DNA of 64,000 bases from an uncultured bacterium (GCA_905214905.1 CAJMNK010000002.1:5003-69002), one strand, 5' to 3'. Positions 32,610-42,060 are shown, numbered from the stretch's first letter. A program made the numbers and translations. The notes: generated by a model not told the origin, from the sequence alone.

Positions 32610-33934
32610 GCCTGCAAACGAGGATTAAGGCTGCCGGCGCTGCAGCGGCGGCAGCGCCTGTAGATGCGGGGCGTCGCCGCGCGGTGAAACGACGCACCAA
32701 GCGCGCCGTGATGGACCGCATGGGTTACGACGAAGTGGCGCGTATCAGCGCCTATATCGACCCGGCACTTGCCCGCTCGGAATTGCGTCCTGCGGTGGAG
32801 GCGGCGCTCAATGTTGAGGAGCCGACCGATCTCGCGACGCCCGAGCGCGAAACCATCATCGACGAGATTTTGGATGACGTGGTGGGCTTGGGGCCGTTGC
32901 AGCCGCTCATCGAGGACGACACCGTTACCGAGATCATGATCAACGGCTGCCGCTCGGCTTTCTTTGAACGCGGCGGCGTCTTGTACCCCATCGAGCATGC
33001 GTTTGAGGATGATGAACAGATCCGTGTGCTTATCGACCGCATCATCTCGCCACTTGGCCGCCGTATCGACGAGCGCAGCCCCATCGTCAACGCCCGCCTC
33101 AAAACGGGCTATCGCGTCAACGCGGTGATTCCGCCTGTGGCGATTGACGGACCGATTCTCACCATCCGAAAGTTCTCGGACCGTATCTGCTCGCTGGACG
33201 AGCTTGTGGGGCTGGGGTCGCTGCCGCTTTGGTATGCGCAGCTGCTGTCGTGCGCGGTGTCGCTGCGACAGGACCTGGCGGTTGCGGGAGGCACGGGATC
33301 TGGTAAGACCACCCTGCTCAACGCGTTGTCATGTGAGATTTCCACCGGCGAGCGCATCGTGACGATCGAGGACTCTGCCGAGCTCAAGTTTGCGCATCAT
33401 CCGCACGTGGTGCGCCTAGAGGCGCGCGAGGCTTCAATTGAGGGTGAAGGCGCGGTGACGATCCGCGACCTGGTAACTAATGCCCTGCGCATGCGCCCCG
33501 ACCGCATCGTGGTGGGCGAGGTGCGCGGTGCCGAGTGCTGCGACATGTTGCAGGCCATGAACACGGGCCACGACGGGTCGCTCACCACACTTCATGCGGG
33601 TTCAGAACAGGAGACCGTGGTGCGTCTGACGTTGCTTGCACGTTATGGCATCGACCTGCCGAGTGAGCTCATCGAGGAGCAGATTGCCATGGCGCTCGAC
33701 GGTATCGTGATGTCCGAGCGCCACGCCGATGGCAGGCGCTTCGTCTCCTCGTATTCGGGGGTGCGACGCGCCGCATCGGGCGGCGTAGAGCTCGAGCGCT
33801 ATGTGACGTTCGATGCCGCCGAGCGCACCTGGACGCTTGACCGCGAGCCGCCGTTTATCGCAGAAGGCCTGCGGTCGGGGACGCTCACACAAGAGGAGGT
33901 GGACGAATGGAGATCGCTGTGCCCCTCGTCGTAG
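32606..33934 (+). CDS. cpaF: Tad pilus secretion ATPase CpaF/TadA
   Basis: 442-residue type II/IV secretion ATPase. Walker [16 protein letters not shown] (~232), Asp box [12 protein letters not shown] (~253), Walker B-type [13 protein letters not shown] (~298) and His box [14 protein letters not shown] (~320). Powers polymerisation (and possibly retraction) of the Flp pilin. It overlaps the end of cpaE by 4 bases and the start of tadB by 28 bases. Confidence 0.93.
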   Translation: MSLQTRIKAAGAAAAAAPVDAGRRRAVKRRTKRAVMDRMGYDEVARISAYIDPALARSELRPAVEAALNVEEPTDLATPERETIIDEILDDVVGLGPLQPLIEDDTVTEIMINGCRSAFFERGGVLYPIEHAFEDDEQIRVLIDRIISPLGRRIDERSPIVNARLKTGYRVNAVIPPVAIDGPILTIRKFSDRICSLDELVGLGSLPLWYAQLLSCAVSLRQDLAVAGGTGSGKTTLLNALSCEISTGERIVTIEDSAELKFAHHPHVVRLEAREASIEGEGAVTIRDLVTNALRMRPDRIVVGEVRGAECCDMLQAMNTGHDGSLTTLHAGSEQETVVRLTLLARYGIDLPSELIEEQIAMALDGIVMSERHADGRRFVSSYSGVRRAASGGVELERYVTFDAAERTWTLDREPPFIAEGLRSGTLTQEEVDEWRSLCPSS

Positions 33935-34833
33935 GGGGCTTGGCAGGGCTTTCTGTCGCGACGGCGTGCGGGGCGGAACCTCGTGTGCCGCAGGTACCGC
34001 CGGCGGAGCTGGCACGTCAGGCGCTCGAGACGGTGGCAGAGAAGCTGCCGCGTGAGCTGGTGAAAAACGATCTGCTGAAAAAGATCGCCCGTTCGTGGGC
34101 ATCGCTGGCTCCGGCGCATCGCCTTGGCCTCGTGATCGAGGATGCTTCGGGATGTTTGGCGTTTCTGCTGCTATCGAGCGGTGTCTGCTGCGTTTTACTA
34201 ACGATGGTGTCGTTATCGCCCCTCGGATTTGCCTTGGGACTTGTTGCTCCGTTTGCCGTTGGTGCCGCTCGGGATGGCTTTGAGAGCCGGCGCGAGCAAC
34301 ACGATGCAGAAGAGGCAATGCCCGAGGCGTTTACCGCACTTTCCATGTCGCTTGCCTCGGGACATTCGCTGGCCCAGGGCATGCGCTTTGTGGGCGCTCA
34401 TGCGCAAGAGCCAGTGCATAACGAGTTTTTGCGGGTGGCGGCGGCGATCGATTGCGGCATCTCGGCGACCGACGCGCTCGATGACTTGCTCGTGCGTATC
34501 GACGCCCCCGGTCTTTCGCTTGTGACCTTGGCGCTTAAGGTGTCTCAGCGCACCGGCGCTCCGCTTGCCGACTTACTGTCCGAGGCGTCGAGCATGGTGG
34601 GGGAGCGCATTGAGCTCAAGCGCCGCCTGGATGTTAAGACGTCGCAGGCTCGCATGTCTGCGCATATGGTCGCGGCGATGCCGGCGGGCATGTGCGCGGT
34701 GTTGGCGCTGCTTTCGGCAGATTTTCGTCGCGGTCTTGCGACGCCTGCCGGCGCGGGCGCTGTGGTGCTGGGTCTTGCCCTCAACGCCGTTGCCCTGGTG
34801 GTTATCCGGCGCATTATGCGGGTGGAGCTATGA
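33907..34833 (+). CDS. tadB: Tad pilus inner-membrane platform protein TadB
   Basis: 308 residues with a type II secretion F domain (PEAFTALSMSLASGHSLAQGM, cut here at 20: core SLASGHSLAQGMRF ~155) and membrane segments at ~80-115 and two at the C terminus. Anchors the CpaF ATPase at the membrane. It overlaps cpaF and the following tadC (ATGA), so the set is tightly coupled. Confidence 0.88.
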   Translation: MEIAVPLVVGGLAGLSVATACGAEPRVPQVPPAELARQALETVAEKLPRELVKNDLLKKIARSWASLAPAHRLGLVIEDASGCLAFLLLSSGVCCVLLTMVSLSPLGFALGLVAPFAVGAARDGFESRREQHDAEEAMPEAFTALSMSLASGHSLAQGMRFVGAHAQEPVHNEFLRVAAAIDCGISATDALDDLLVRIDAPGLSLVTLALKVSQRTGAPLADLLSEASSMVGERIELKRRLDVKTSQARMSAHMVAAMPAGMCAVLALLSADFRRGLATPAGAGAVVLGLALNAVALVVIRRIMRVEL

Positions 34834-35471
34834 GCGCCTCGGTTGCAGTTGCGGCTTGCCTGTGCGCCCTGAGTGTATTTGTCGCGACGGGTTTTGATCG
34901 GGCGGATGCACGCAAGATCGCAGGGGCCTGCAAGCGCGAGGCGGTGCTGGTCGCTGCCGCTGGTCGCTCGGTGGTCGATGCTCTGACCGCGCGAGTGAAG
35001 GGCGCGGTTGGAGCGGGCGGCCCGGCGCGAGTGTCGCTCGGCGAAGTGTCCGAGATGATCGATGTTGTGCGCTTGGGTCTTTCGGCCGGTCTTTCGTTTG
35101 ATGCGGCGCTTGAGATTTTCTGCGCCAACCGCCGGTCAGTGCTGGCTCTTCGCCTTGAGCGCGCCTGCATGGCGTGGCAGGTGGGCGTGGGCACGCGTGA
35201 GGACGAGTTGTTGGCCGCCGCGCGCGATCTGGACGTGCGAGCGCTCGAGACCTTTGCCATCACGGTGGGGCAGGCGCTCGCCCTGGGTGCCCCACTTGCC
35301 GAGACGCTGGCCGCTCAAAGTCGCGAGATCCGTGCGGCTCATCGCGCCGCGGTCGAGCGCGAGATCGAGCGTGCGCCCGTCAAGCTGTTGATTCCCACCG
35401 GCACGCTCATCTTGCCGGCGTTGCTTCTGTCCATATTGGGCCCGCTGCTGGGAGCAGGCGGGATGATGTAG
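34830..35471 (+). CDS. tadC: Tad pilus platform protein TadC
   Basis: 213 residues from the ATG in the ATGA overlap with tadB. Short for TadC. Type II secretion F domain in the middle (VRLGLSAGLSFDAALEIF, ~75, and AQSREIRAAHRAA, ~165) and a hydrophobic C terminus (TLILPALLLSILGPLLGAG). Partner of TadB in the membrane platform. The flp pilin gene begins 10 bases after its stop. Confidence 0.85.
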   Translation: MSASVAVAACLCALSVFVATGFDRADARKIAGACKREAVLVAAAGRSVVDALTARVKGAVGAGGPARVSLGEVSEMIDVVRLGLSAGLSFDAALEIFCANRRSVLALRLERACMAWQVGVGTREDELLAAARDLDVRALETFAITVGQALALGAPLAETLAAQSREIRAAHRAAVEREIERAPVKLLIPTGTLILPALLLSILGPLLGAGGMM

Positions 35472-35481
35472 GGAGGAATAC

Positions 35482-35715
35482 ATGAACACGATGGTCGAAG
35501 TTGCTGACAAGGCTTGGAGCTGGGCTTTTTGCCGGGCGATTCACACTCGCCAGCATGCCAAGGAGCTGTTGCAGGAGGAGAGCGCGCAGGGTACCACCGA
35601 GTACGCCATTTTAGTGGGCGTACTTGTGGTGATCGCGATTATTGCCATCGTTGCATTTAAAGGCAAGGTTAAAGAGCTATGGGATGCGATCAGCGAGGGC
35701 ATCAACAGCCTGTAG
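35482..35715 (+). CDS. flp: Flp-type pilin
   Basis: 77 residues. A ~37-residue leader ends at a type IV prepilin-like site Q-G/TTEYAILVG, with the conserved Glu5 of the mature pilin. The single hydrophobic helix (AILVGVLVVIAIIAIVAF) is followed by a short tail. The leader is longer than in most Flp pilins. It is the likely major subunit of the tad pilus. GGGAGGAATAC precedes the ATG. No prepilin peptidase (TadV) is in the window. Confidence 0.9.
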   Translation: MNTMVEVADKAWSWAFCRAIHTRQHAKELLQEESAQGTTEYAILVGVLVVIAIIAIVAFKGKVKELWDAISEGINSL

Positions 35716-35735
35716 AGGGCGAGCGCCCCATCGGG

Positions 35736-36242
35736 GTGCTGCTGGTGTTTGCTTGCCTGACCGTGGCGATAGCGGTGGTGCTTTGGGGGCTTAACGCCGC
35801 GCGGCAGCAGCGTCCTGGGACCGCCTCCGATTTGGGCTCAGATTCGGCGGTGGCGTCTCAAAAAGATGAGATGCGAGATGCGGACGATTCGGATGTCGCT
35901 GTCACGGCGCAAACCTTTCTGCGGGCGCTCGACAAGCGGTCTGGCACTGCGACGGATTCGCCTGAGGGCAACGCGATTGCGGTCCGGCTTGCATGGTCCG
36001 AGGACCGACCGATGACCGAAGCGGCAGCGGATATGCTGCGTGCCTATCGCGAGGTACCCACGGCACAACTTGCTCTGAGCGGCTATCTCGACATCAAGGG
36101 CAACGTGTGGGGCGCTATCGTGCGCGACGGACGCGGCTGGGTCGATATGGTGACGGTTGCCGCGGATACTGGCGATGCTTCGTGTCGTCTGCGCGCCGTG
36201 CGCCTGAGCCCGCAGGCAACGGACTCAAAGGAGGGATCGTGA
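35736..36242 (+). CDS. Unidentified membrane-anchored protein of the tad operon
   Basis: 168 residues from a GTG preceded by GAGGGCGAG; an earlier in-frame start inside flp (35679) is less likely. One N-terminal helix (VLLVFACLTVAIAVVLWGL), then an acidic linker and a ~100-residue soluble domain (LALSGYLDIKGNVWGAIVRDG). I do not recognise the family. Its position between flp and the TadE-like genes suggests a pilus assembly or minor-subunit role. Confidence 0.6.
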   Translation: MLLVFACLTVAIAVVLWGLNAARQQRPGTASDLGSDSAVASQKDEMRDADDSDVAVTAQTFLRALDKRSGTATDSPEGNAIAVRLAWSEDRPMTEAAADMLRAYREVPTAQLALSGYLDIKGNVWGAIVRDGRGWVDMVTVAADTGDASCRLRAVRLSPQATDSKEGS

Positions 36243-36243
36243 A

Positions 36244-36462
36244 ATGCATGATGTCCTGCGTGAGGAATCTGCCCAGGCGACGGTCGAATACGCCATCGTC
36301 ACGGTGGCGCTGTTATCGATCGTGCTGGCGATTGCGGGGCTTTGGCGTGCTGGCACCGATGGGCGCTTGGCGGCGCTGGTCGAGCGGGCGGCGTCTCACG
36401 GCGTCACCTCGACATCGGTTGTCGACGCTGCTGCGGGTGCTGAGGACATCGCGCTGTATTGA
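36244..36462 (+). CDS. Small pilin-like/TadE-like protein
   Basis: 72 residues starting 1 base after the previous stop. The N-terminal EESAQATVEYAIVTVALLS has the prepilin pattern (small residue, then xTVEY with Glu5) shared with the Flp pilin and the next two proteins. One hydrophobic helix and a short tail. Likely minor pseudopilin of the tad system. Confidence 0.72.
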   Translation: MHDVLREESAQATVEYAIVTVALLSIVLAIAGLWRAGTDGRLAALVERAASHGVTSTSVVDAAAGAEDIALY

Positions 36463-36934
36463 TATCGCGCGCGAGGACCGGGCGCAGTCTACGGTCGAGG
36501 CCGCTTTTTTGCTGCCGACGTTTCTGACGCTCATCCTTCTCGCACTGCAACCGGCGTGTCTGCTCTATACGCGCGCGGTCATGGAGTCTGCCGCCGCCGA
36601 GACCGCGCGGCTCATGACCACGACGACGGCGGAGGACGACGATCTTAAGGAGTTCACCCGCCGCCGACTTGCCGCAGTGCCCAACGTTTCGATCTTTCAT
36701 GCCGGCGGGCCGTTGTCGTGGGATATCGATCTTGGCCGGGTCGGTGCGGGTGGCGCCTCGTCCGTGTCCGTTTCCGGCGAGGTCAAGCCGTTGCCTGTGA
36801 TCGGTGCGTTTGCGCAGGCTATGGGTGGTACCGCCGAGGGCGGCTACGTTGAGCTCAAGGTCGATGTCTCGTATCAATCGCGTCCCGAATGGCTGGAGGG
36901 AGATTATGATTCGTGGATTGCTGCATGGGATTAA
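36437..36934 (+). CDS. TadE-like minor pilin
   Basis: About 165 residues. The start is uncertain: GTG at 36437 is used here, TTG at 36419 or ATT at 36459 are alternatives, all overlapping the end of the previous gene. REDRAQSTVEAAFLLPTFLT is a TadE-type pseudopilin signal with Glu5, followed by a hydrophobic helix and MESAAAETARLM. The rest is a small extracytoplasmic domain. TadE/TadF proteins are needed for Flp assembly. Confidence 0.72.
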   Translation: MLRTSRCIDIAREDRAQSTVEAAFLLPTFLTLILLALQPACLLYTRAVMESAAAETARLMTTTTAEDDDLKEFTRRRLAAVPNVSIFHAGGPLSWDIDLGRVGAGGASSVSVSGEVKPLPVIGAFAQAMGGTAEGGYVELKVDVSYQSRPEWLEGDYDSWIAAWD

Positions 36935-39059
36935 GCGTTTCTGGTCTAGACGCGTTTTGACGCACCGTCCGAGCTGCCATCGCAAGCGAGGCGGCTTTAT
37001 GGGTCGAGCCGGTGTCGATCTGTTTATCGAAGACGGCGCCTATACCACGCTTTCTTCTGCCGTGGTCATCCTAGTGGTGCTCACATTGTTGTTTTCGTCG
37101 ACCGCGGCGATATGGAGCATGTCGCGTGCCGGGGACACCCAGGTGGCGGCCGATAGCGGCGCGCTGGCGGGTGCCAACGTAGTGTCGTCCTATCACACGG
37201 CTGCCACGGTGGTTGATGCGAGTATCTTGAGTCTGGGGCTGGCGGGGTTTGCCACGATCGGGACGGGCCTGGTCGCCATCCTCATCCCGGGTGCCGAGCC
37301 GGTTGCCGGCAATATGGTCGACACCGGGATCGAGATCATTAAAACGCGCAACAAGTTTGCCAAAAGCGCATCGGAAGGCTTACAGAAAATCGAGACGGCT
37401 CTGCCGTATCTGATCGCCGCGCGTGCCACGCAGGCGGTGTCGGCGCAGGATACCGATAGTGTGACCTATACCGGTACGGCGCTTGCCGTGCCCAGGACAT
37501 CCGAGTCGGACTTTGCTGCGCTCAAAGGGTCAGAGATCTCGACCGATACCATTAAAGACACATCAGATGATTTAGAGCGTGCGGCCGAGGAGCTGCGGAA
37601 GGCCTCGGAGGAGACGGCGAAGGCAAAGGAGCGCGCTTGGCTGGCGGATTGTGGTGGGTCTGACAAGGGCTCGGTCGGCAGCTGTTCTTGCATGTGGGAG
37701 CGTGCGAAAAGCCTAACGGATCTCTCCGGTGTTCAAAATCCGCATTACTCATCGAGCGTTACGTGGGAGCCCCAAGTTGCCCTTGATCGCGCGAAGGACT
37801 ACTACCATTGGCGTCTGACAAATGAGAAGCCCCGCGGCTCGAGTGTCGAGATGAAGGCAGAGTCTGCGGCGCGTAAGGCGTTTTATACCTATGCGAACGC
37901 GGAGGTCGATCGGGCATATATAACCGAGAACGGAGACAGGGTTTCCTCCTATATTCCGCTGCTGCCGCGCAACTCTGATGAGGTTCGGGCGACGGAACTC
38001 TATACCGATGCGGTGTGGCCGACTAGCGTAAACGATGACAAGGCGTATCTGCATTACGGGACGACCTGCCCCAACTATAAGAAAGGGACGCCGAGCGGAT
38101 TTGCTTCGGTTGCCGATTACGATGGACAGGATAAATGCAGCAAATGCCATTTTGGCGTTTTGTCGCTTGGTGCTGTTGCGGCGCCTTCAACCTCTATCGA
38201 AAACGGCTTCGAGTATCACTTTGACAAGTTTAAAGACGCCCTGGAGGACTACGTCGACTGTCGCAACAAGGAGCTCGAGCTCGAGCGTCAGACCGAGGAC
38301 GAAGCCGACCGTGCGGGCAATGCGTTCGATACCGCCATCAAAGAACTTTCCGGTGAGCGTCCGCGTATCGCTCCGCCCGGTCGCAACGGCGTGGTTGCCT
38401 TTGCGGTTTCGGGTGCCATCTCGAGCCCCGATGAGCTCAACTCTTCGTTTAACACGGCAGTCAGGCTTGGCGATCGCGGTGCCATCTCTGCCGCGGTGCT
38501 GGCGCCCGATGGGGCGACGGCGCAAAACAACGTGCTTTCGCGATTTTTCTCGACATTGAAGGAACGCTCGGGTGGCGTTGCCGGCGTACTCGATGGCGTC
38601 ATGGATGTCTGGGGACGGCTGCTTGTGGGATACGGAGACATCCAAGGTTCGGCCGACGAACTTATGGACGAGATGATTAAAGGCCTAGGAGGGGGCAGCG
38701 GCGCGTTGGGCTCCATCGCATCGTGGCTCGGCGATACCGTTTCGGCGTCCGTGGCGGCGTTGGGTCTGGAGCCGTGCGACTTGCGCCTGCGAAAGCCGGT
38801 GCTGACCGATTCCGCCAACGTCATTAAGAGTCCGGGGTCTGACATTGCTGGTTTCTCTCAAGCGCAAGACAAGCTGCGAAGTATTCCGTTGGGCGTGACC
38901 GATCCCAAGGCGCTTTGCGAGGCGTTGGAATATCAAGTCGAACGCACCATTAGCGGCACGGTGTTCACGCTTGCGGAGATTCCTCTGCCCGGCGGCGGCT
39001 CCATCCCGCTCACCGTCGATGTCGCCACGCTGGTTGGCGCTCTGGGCGGTGGGTCGTAA
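36906..39059 (+). CDS. Large TadG-like surface protein of the tad operon
   Basis: 717 residues from the ATG preceded by GGAGGGAG, overlapping the preceding gene. Basic N terminus, one helix (~42-65), then QVAADSGALAGANVV, the typical TadG/Tad-like segment following the anchor. The remainder is extracytoplasmic, with helical regions and Cys pairs (DCGG and CSCM, ~248-262; TTCPN and CSKC, ~388-415) that could bind metal or form disulfides. Role in pilus assembly or as an adhesin is inferred from context. Codon use is slightly less GC-rich in the middle (37,700-38,200). Confidence 0.65.
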   Translation: MIRGLLHGIKRFWSRRVLTHRPSCHRKRGGFMGRAGVDLFIEDGAYTTLSSAVVILVVLTLLFSSTAAIWSMSRAGDTQVAADSGALAGANVVSSYHTAATVVDASILSLGLAGFATIGTGLVAILIPGAEPVAGNMVDTGIEIIKTRNKFAKSASEGLQKIETALPYLIAARATQAVSAQDTDSVTYTGTALAVPRTSESDFAALKGSEISTDTIKDTSDDLERAAEELRKASEETAKAKERAWLADCGGSDKGSVGSCSCMWERAKSLTDLSGVQNPHYSSSVTWEPQVALDRAKDYYHWRLTNEKPRGSSVEMKAESAARKAFYTYANAEVDRAYITENGDRVSSYIPLLPRNSDEVRATELYTDAVWPTSVNDDKAYLHYGTTCPNYKKGTPSGFASVADYDGQDKCSKCHFGVLSLGAVAAPSTSIENGFEYHFDKFKDALEDYVDCRNKELELERQTEDEADRAGNAFDTAIKELSGERPRIAPPGRNGVVAFAVSGAISSPDELNSSFNTAVRLGDRGAISAAVLAPDGATAQNNVLSRFFSTLKERSGGVAGVLDGVMDVWGRLLVGYGDIQGSADELMDEMIKGLGGGSGALGSIASWLGDTVSASVAALGLEPCDLRLRKPVLTDSANVIKSPGSDIAGFSQAQDKLRSIPLGVTDPKALCEALEYQVERTISGTVFTLAEIPLPGGGSIPLTVDVATLVGALGGGS

Positions 39060-39535
39060 TGAGTATCCGCATGCGTCTGCGCGAGGAGCGCGCCCAAGCG
39101 ACGGTGGAGATGGCAGTGGTTACGCCCGTTTTGCTGGTGCTGGCACTCATCGTGTACAACGTCATGATCTTTGCCAGCGCTGTCGCGCGCTTCGACCGCG
39201 TGGTGCCCGACATCGTGTTGGCGCACGCCGTGGCGTCGGAGGGGGAGGGCGACGAAAGCTCTGCCGATGCCTCGGCGACGGTTCAGACTCAAATTCTGAA
39301 TGCCATGGAAGGCTATGGCTTGCAGATCGAAGTGTCGAGCGAGCAAGGCGCGGAGGCATCGGATGGTGGCCTGCTCTCCCTATCCGGTACGTTTAGGACC
39401 TACACCTGCACCATGCACTATGAGCCGTGGCCGACTTCTCTCAGCATCGCTGGCGTTACGCTGGGGGCGCCGACAACGTTGTCGCACGAGCGCGCGGTGA
39501 CGGTCGATCCATGGCGTCCGGGGGTGGTCATGTGA
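39059..39535 (+). CDS. TadE-like minor pilin
   Basis: 158 residues starting within the TAATG overlap of the previous gene. EERAQATVEMAVVTPVLLVL is a TadE-type pseudopilin signal; the helix is followed by a soluble domain with a Cys near the C terminus. Third TadE-like protein of this operon. Its stop overlaps the GTG start of the DUF192 gene. Confidence 0.78.
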   Translation: MSIRMRLREERAQATVEMAVVTPVLLVLALIVYNVMIFASAVARFDRVVPDIVLAHAVASEGEGDESSADASATVQTQILNAMEGYGLQIEVSSEQGAEASDGGLLSLSGTFRTYTCTMHYEPWPTSLSIAGVTLGAPTTLSHERAVTVDPWRPGVVM

Positions 39536-39891
39536 CCGCGGTCTCGTCCTACATCGCGTACGCGCGGGCGCTCAACAGGCTGGGTTGGACGCCGGCCGAG
39601 TTTGTGGTGGCGGAGTCGTTTGCCGTGCGCCTGCGCGGCATGCTGGGACGGTGTCCGGTTGCCGCCAACGGTCTGCCGCTCGTCATGGCGTTTCCACGCT
39701 GCTCTTCGGTCCATACGTGTTTTATGGCCTATCCCATCGACATCGCCTTCATCGATCGCGACGGCAATATCCTCGCGCGCTACGAAAGCGTTCGTCCTTG
39801 GCGCACGTGCTCCTGCCCCGGCGCCTGGGCCGTACTAGAGCGTCCTTCAATCATTGTTTCGATCCCTGCTCTCCAACGCGTGCCGGCTTAA
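39532..39891 (+). CDS. DUF192 family protein
   Basis: 119 residues from a GTG in ATGTGA overlap. FAVRLRGMLGR, then HTCFMAYPIDIAFIDRDGNI and the Cys-rich CSCPGAWAVLE are the DUF192 hallmarks. The family is widespread and uncharacterised, often secreted; this one lacks a clear signal peptide. It is the last gene of the tad operon, as is common in actinobacteria. Confidence 0.85.
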   Translation: MTAVSSYIAYARALNRLGWTPAEFVVAESFAVRLRGMLGRCPVAANGLPLVMAFPRCSSVHTCFMAYPIDIAFIDRDGNILARYESVRPWRTCSCPGAWAVLERPSIIVSIPALQRVPA

Positions 39892-39949
39892 GAATTGGCG
39901 ACAGCGGACTTTCGTCATACGAAATTGGGTAAGATGGAGGAGAAGATGC

Positions 39950-40216
39950 ATGGATGTTGAGATCCATCCCAACGCTAAAAAGCACCTGACGGAAAAGCAG
40001 GTGCTTAGCGCTTGGCTTGCGGTTACTGAGTGCATTCGTCGCGAGTCGAAGGACGAGCCGCCGAGATGGCTTGCGATTGGATGGCTCCCAGACGGACGAA
40101 GCGTGGAGCTTGTCGCGGTCGAGCTTGTCCGTGGGTGGCTTATCATTCATGCCTTGTCTCCAGTCCAGAAGAAATTTTGGCAGGAGATTGAACAGGCTCG
40201 GCAAAGGGGTCGATGA
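39950..40216 (+). CDS. Putative toxin of a type II toxin-antitoxin pair
   Basis: 88 residues; GGAGGAG precedes the ATG. Compact protein with beta-strand pattern (RWLAIGWLPDGRSVELVAVEL, core WLAIGWLPDGRSVE) and a helical C terminus rich in Gln/Arg. The layout resembles BrnT-like or other RNase-fold toxins, but no family match is certain. It overlaps the following ribbon-helix-helix gene in the toxin-first order. A small regulatory protein is the alternative. Confidence 0.5.
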   Translation: MDVEIHPNAKKHLTEKQVLSAWLAVTECIRRESKDEPPRWLAIGWLPDGRSVELVAVELVRGWLIIHALSPVQKKFWQEIEQARQRGR

Positions 40217-40500
40217 TGGGCAAGACGTATACGGCCGCTAATGGTCAGGTTGTAACGGATGAAATGATTGACGCGTGGTGCGAGTCGTACGAGCGCGGAG
40301 AGTTTCCGGATGGCGAACACACCGTTGGTGGGATCGTGCATGGACGGCCCCCACTCTCAGGTGAGGGGACGGCAACGCTGTCAGTCAAGATTCCTCTGGG
40401 AATGAAGGAGGCCATTCGTCGACGGGCGGCTGCCGAGGGGATGACGCCAAGTGAGTTTGCCCGTGCGGCTCTGAGCGAAAAACTTCTTGCTGCCGGCTGA
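40216..40500 (+). CDS. Ribbon-helix-helix antitoxin-like protein
   Basis: 94 residues; two in-frame ATGs (40213, 40216) lie in the stop of the upstream gene. The C-terminal half (TATLSVKIPLGMKEAIRRRAAAEG, core LSVKIPLGMKEAIRRRA, then MTPSEFARAAL) is a MetJ/CopG ribbon-helix-helix DNA-binding domain, as in many antitoxins. The N-terminal half would clamp the toxin. Likely autorepressor of the pair. Confidence 0.65.
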   Translation: MGKTYTAANGQVVTDEMIDAWCESYERGEFPDGEHTVGGIVHGRPPLSGEGTATLSVKIPLGMKEAIRRRAAAEGMTPSEFARAALSEKLLAAG

Positions 40501-40563
40501 TGTCTCTGACGTGCCGATTTATAGAACCGAGGCTGTGCTCAAAAACTTTTTTAAAATTCTCGG

Positions 40564-40591
40564 TTGACCGGAACGCGTCCTTGGTTATACT
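40564..40591 (+). promoter_or_regulatory. Promoter of tRNA-Phe
   Basis: TTGACC and TATACT separated by 16 bases, 33 bases upstream of the tRNA. Confidence 0.6.
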
Positions 40592-40623
40592 AATCAAGCC
40601 TTGAAACAAGGCACACCTCAAAT

Positions 40624-40696
<73 letters not shown>

Positions 40697-40992
40697 CCTT
40701 GAATTGACTAGGACCTCTGCAAAGGGGTCCTTTTCTTTTATGTAGGGTTCTGCGGAAAATGCGCCCCATTATTGAGCGATAGAACGGGACACACTTTCCG
40801 GTGCCTGCCTCCGGCGCGCGTACACACCTCGTCGCACCATTCCGAGCCCGCCCGCCCCAGACATTCCTCCCACTTTCGCGTCACTTTACAGACCGTTCGG
40901 TCGCCTGTCCGCACACGCGGGTATACTCAAAACGATACTTATCCTATGCAATACGATGCGGGTTCGACCTGCATGATCCGAAGGGGGCAGTG

Positions 40993-42054
40993 ATGGAGAG
41001 GATACTCGGCGTTAATCTCTCTGGCTGGTTTATTCCCGAGCCTTGGGTGACCCCGTCGCTGTATGCGGCGACCGGTGCATCCAACGCGGCCGAGCTACAG
41101 GAGGCCATGGGTACCGCCGCCTATAACGAGCGCATGCGCCGCCATTACGAGACGTTTGTGAGCGAGGACGATTTTCGTCGCATGGCGCAGATCGGTCTCA
41201 ATGCCGTGCGTCTGCCGGTGCCTTGGTATGCCTTTGGCTCACAGGAGTCCGATGCCTCCTACATATCGGTTGTCGATTACATCGACCGCGCGATTGAGTG
41301 GGCTGCCAAGTACGACATCCGCGTGCTGCTCGATCTGGCAACCGTGCCCGGTGGCCAGGGCGATTCCAACGATTCGCCCACCACGCCGGAGGCTGTTGCC
41401 GAGTGGCATTCGTCCACTAACGGCCGCCATGTCGCACTCGACGTGCTCGAGCGCTTGGCCGATCGCTATGGCGAGGCCGAGAGCCTGCTGGGCATTGAGC
41501 TGCTGGACACGCCGCAGATGAGCGTTCGCAAGAGCCTCTTCACCATGACGGATGGCATTCCCGCTCATTACCTGCGCAATTTCTATCGCGATGCCTACGA
41601 GCTCGTCCGTTCGTATATGCCCGAGGATAAGATCGTCGTCTTCTCGTCGTCGGGGCATCCCAGCGAGTGGAAGCATTTTATGCGCGGCGCCAAGTACAAG
41701 AACGTCTACATGGACCTTCACCTGTACCATTACCGCGACGAGTATGCGCTCGACATCACGAGCCCCCGCGGGCTGACGACGGCGATTTCGCGTAACAAGC
41801 GCGAGCTTAAAGAAGCGATTTCGACTGGGTTCCCCGTGCTGGTGGGCGAATGGTCGGGCGCGGCGATCTTTGCCAACTCGTCGGTTACGCCCGAGGGCCG
41901 CAACGCCTACGAGCGCGTGTTTATCGCCAACCAGCTGGCTTCGTTTGCGCCGGCTGCCGGTTGGTTCTTCCAAACGTGGAAGACCGAGAAGCGCATTGCA
42001 GCATGGGACGCCCGCGCGGCGCTCGGTACGCTCGAGCGCGGCATGATTGAATAG
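40993..42054 (+). CDS. Glycoside hydrolase family 5-like protein lacking the acid/base residue
   Basis: 353 residues from the ATG preceded by AAGGGGG. (beta/alpha)8 pattern of exo-beta-1,3-glucanase-type GH5: GVNLSGWFIPEPWVTPSLY at the start, GLNAVRLPVPWYAFG (~70), DLHLYHYRDEYA and the nucleophile loop VLVGEWSGA (Glu286). The usual acid/base NE-P motif reads LLDTPQM here, with Thr173 where Glu is expected. So either the protein is a non-catalytic carbohydrate binder or another residue serves. No signal peptide, so it is cytoplasmic. It stands 6 bases before rsmI. Confidence 0.78.
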   Translation: MERILGVNLSGWFIPEPWVTPSLYAATGASNAAELQEAMGTAAYNERMRRHYETFVSEDDFRRMAQIGLNAVRLPVPWYAFGSQESDASYISVVDYIDRAIEWAAKYDIRVLLDLATVPGGQGDSNDSPTTPEAVAEWHSSTNGRHVALDVLERLADRYGEAESLLGIELLDTPQMSVRKSLFTMTDGIPAHYLRNFYRDAYELVRSYMPEDKIVVFSSSGHPSEWKHFMRGAKYKNVYMDLHLYHYRDEYALDITSPRGLTTAISRNKRELKEAISTGFPVLVGEWSGAAIFANSSVTPEGRNAYERVFIANQLASFAPAAGWFFQTWKTEKRIAAWDARAALGTLERGMIE

Positions 42055-42060
42055 GTTGAT

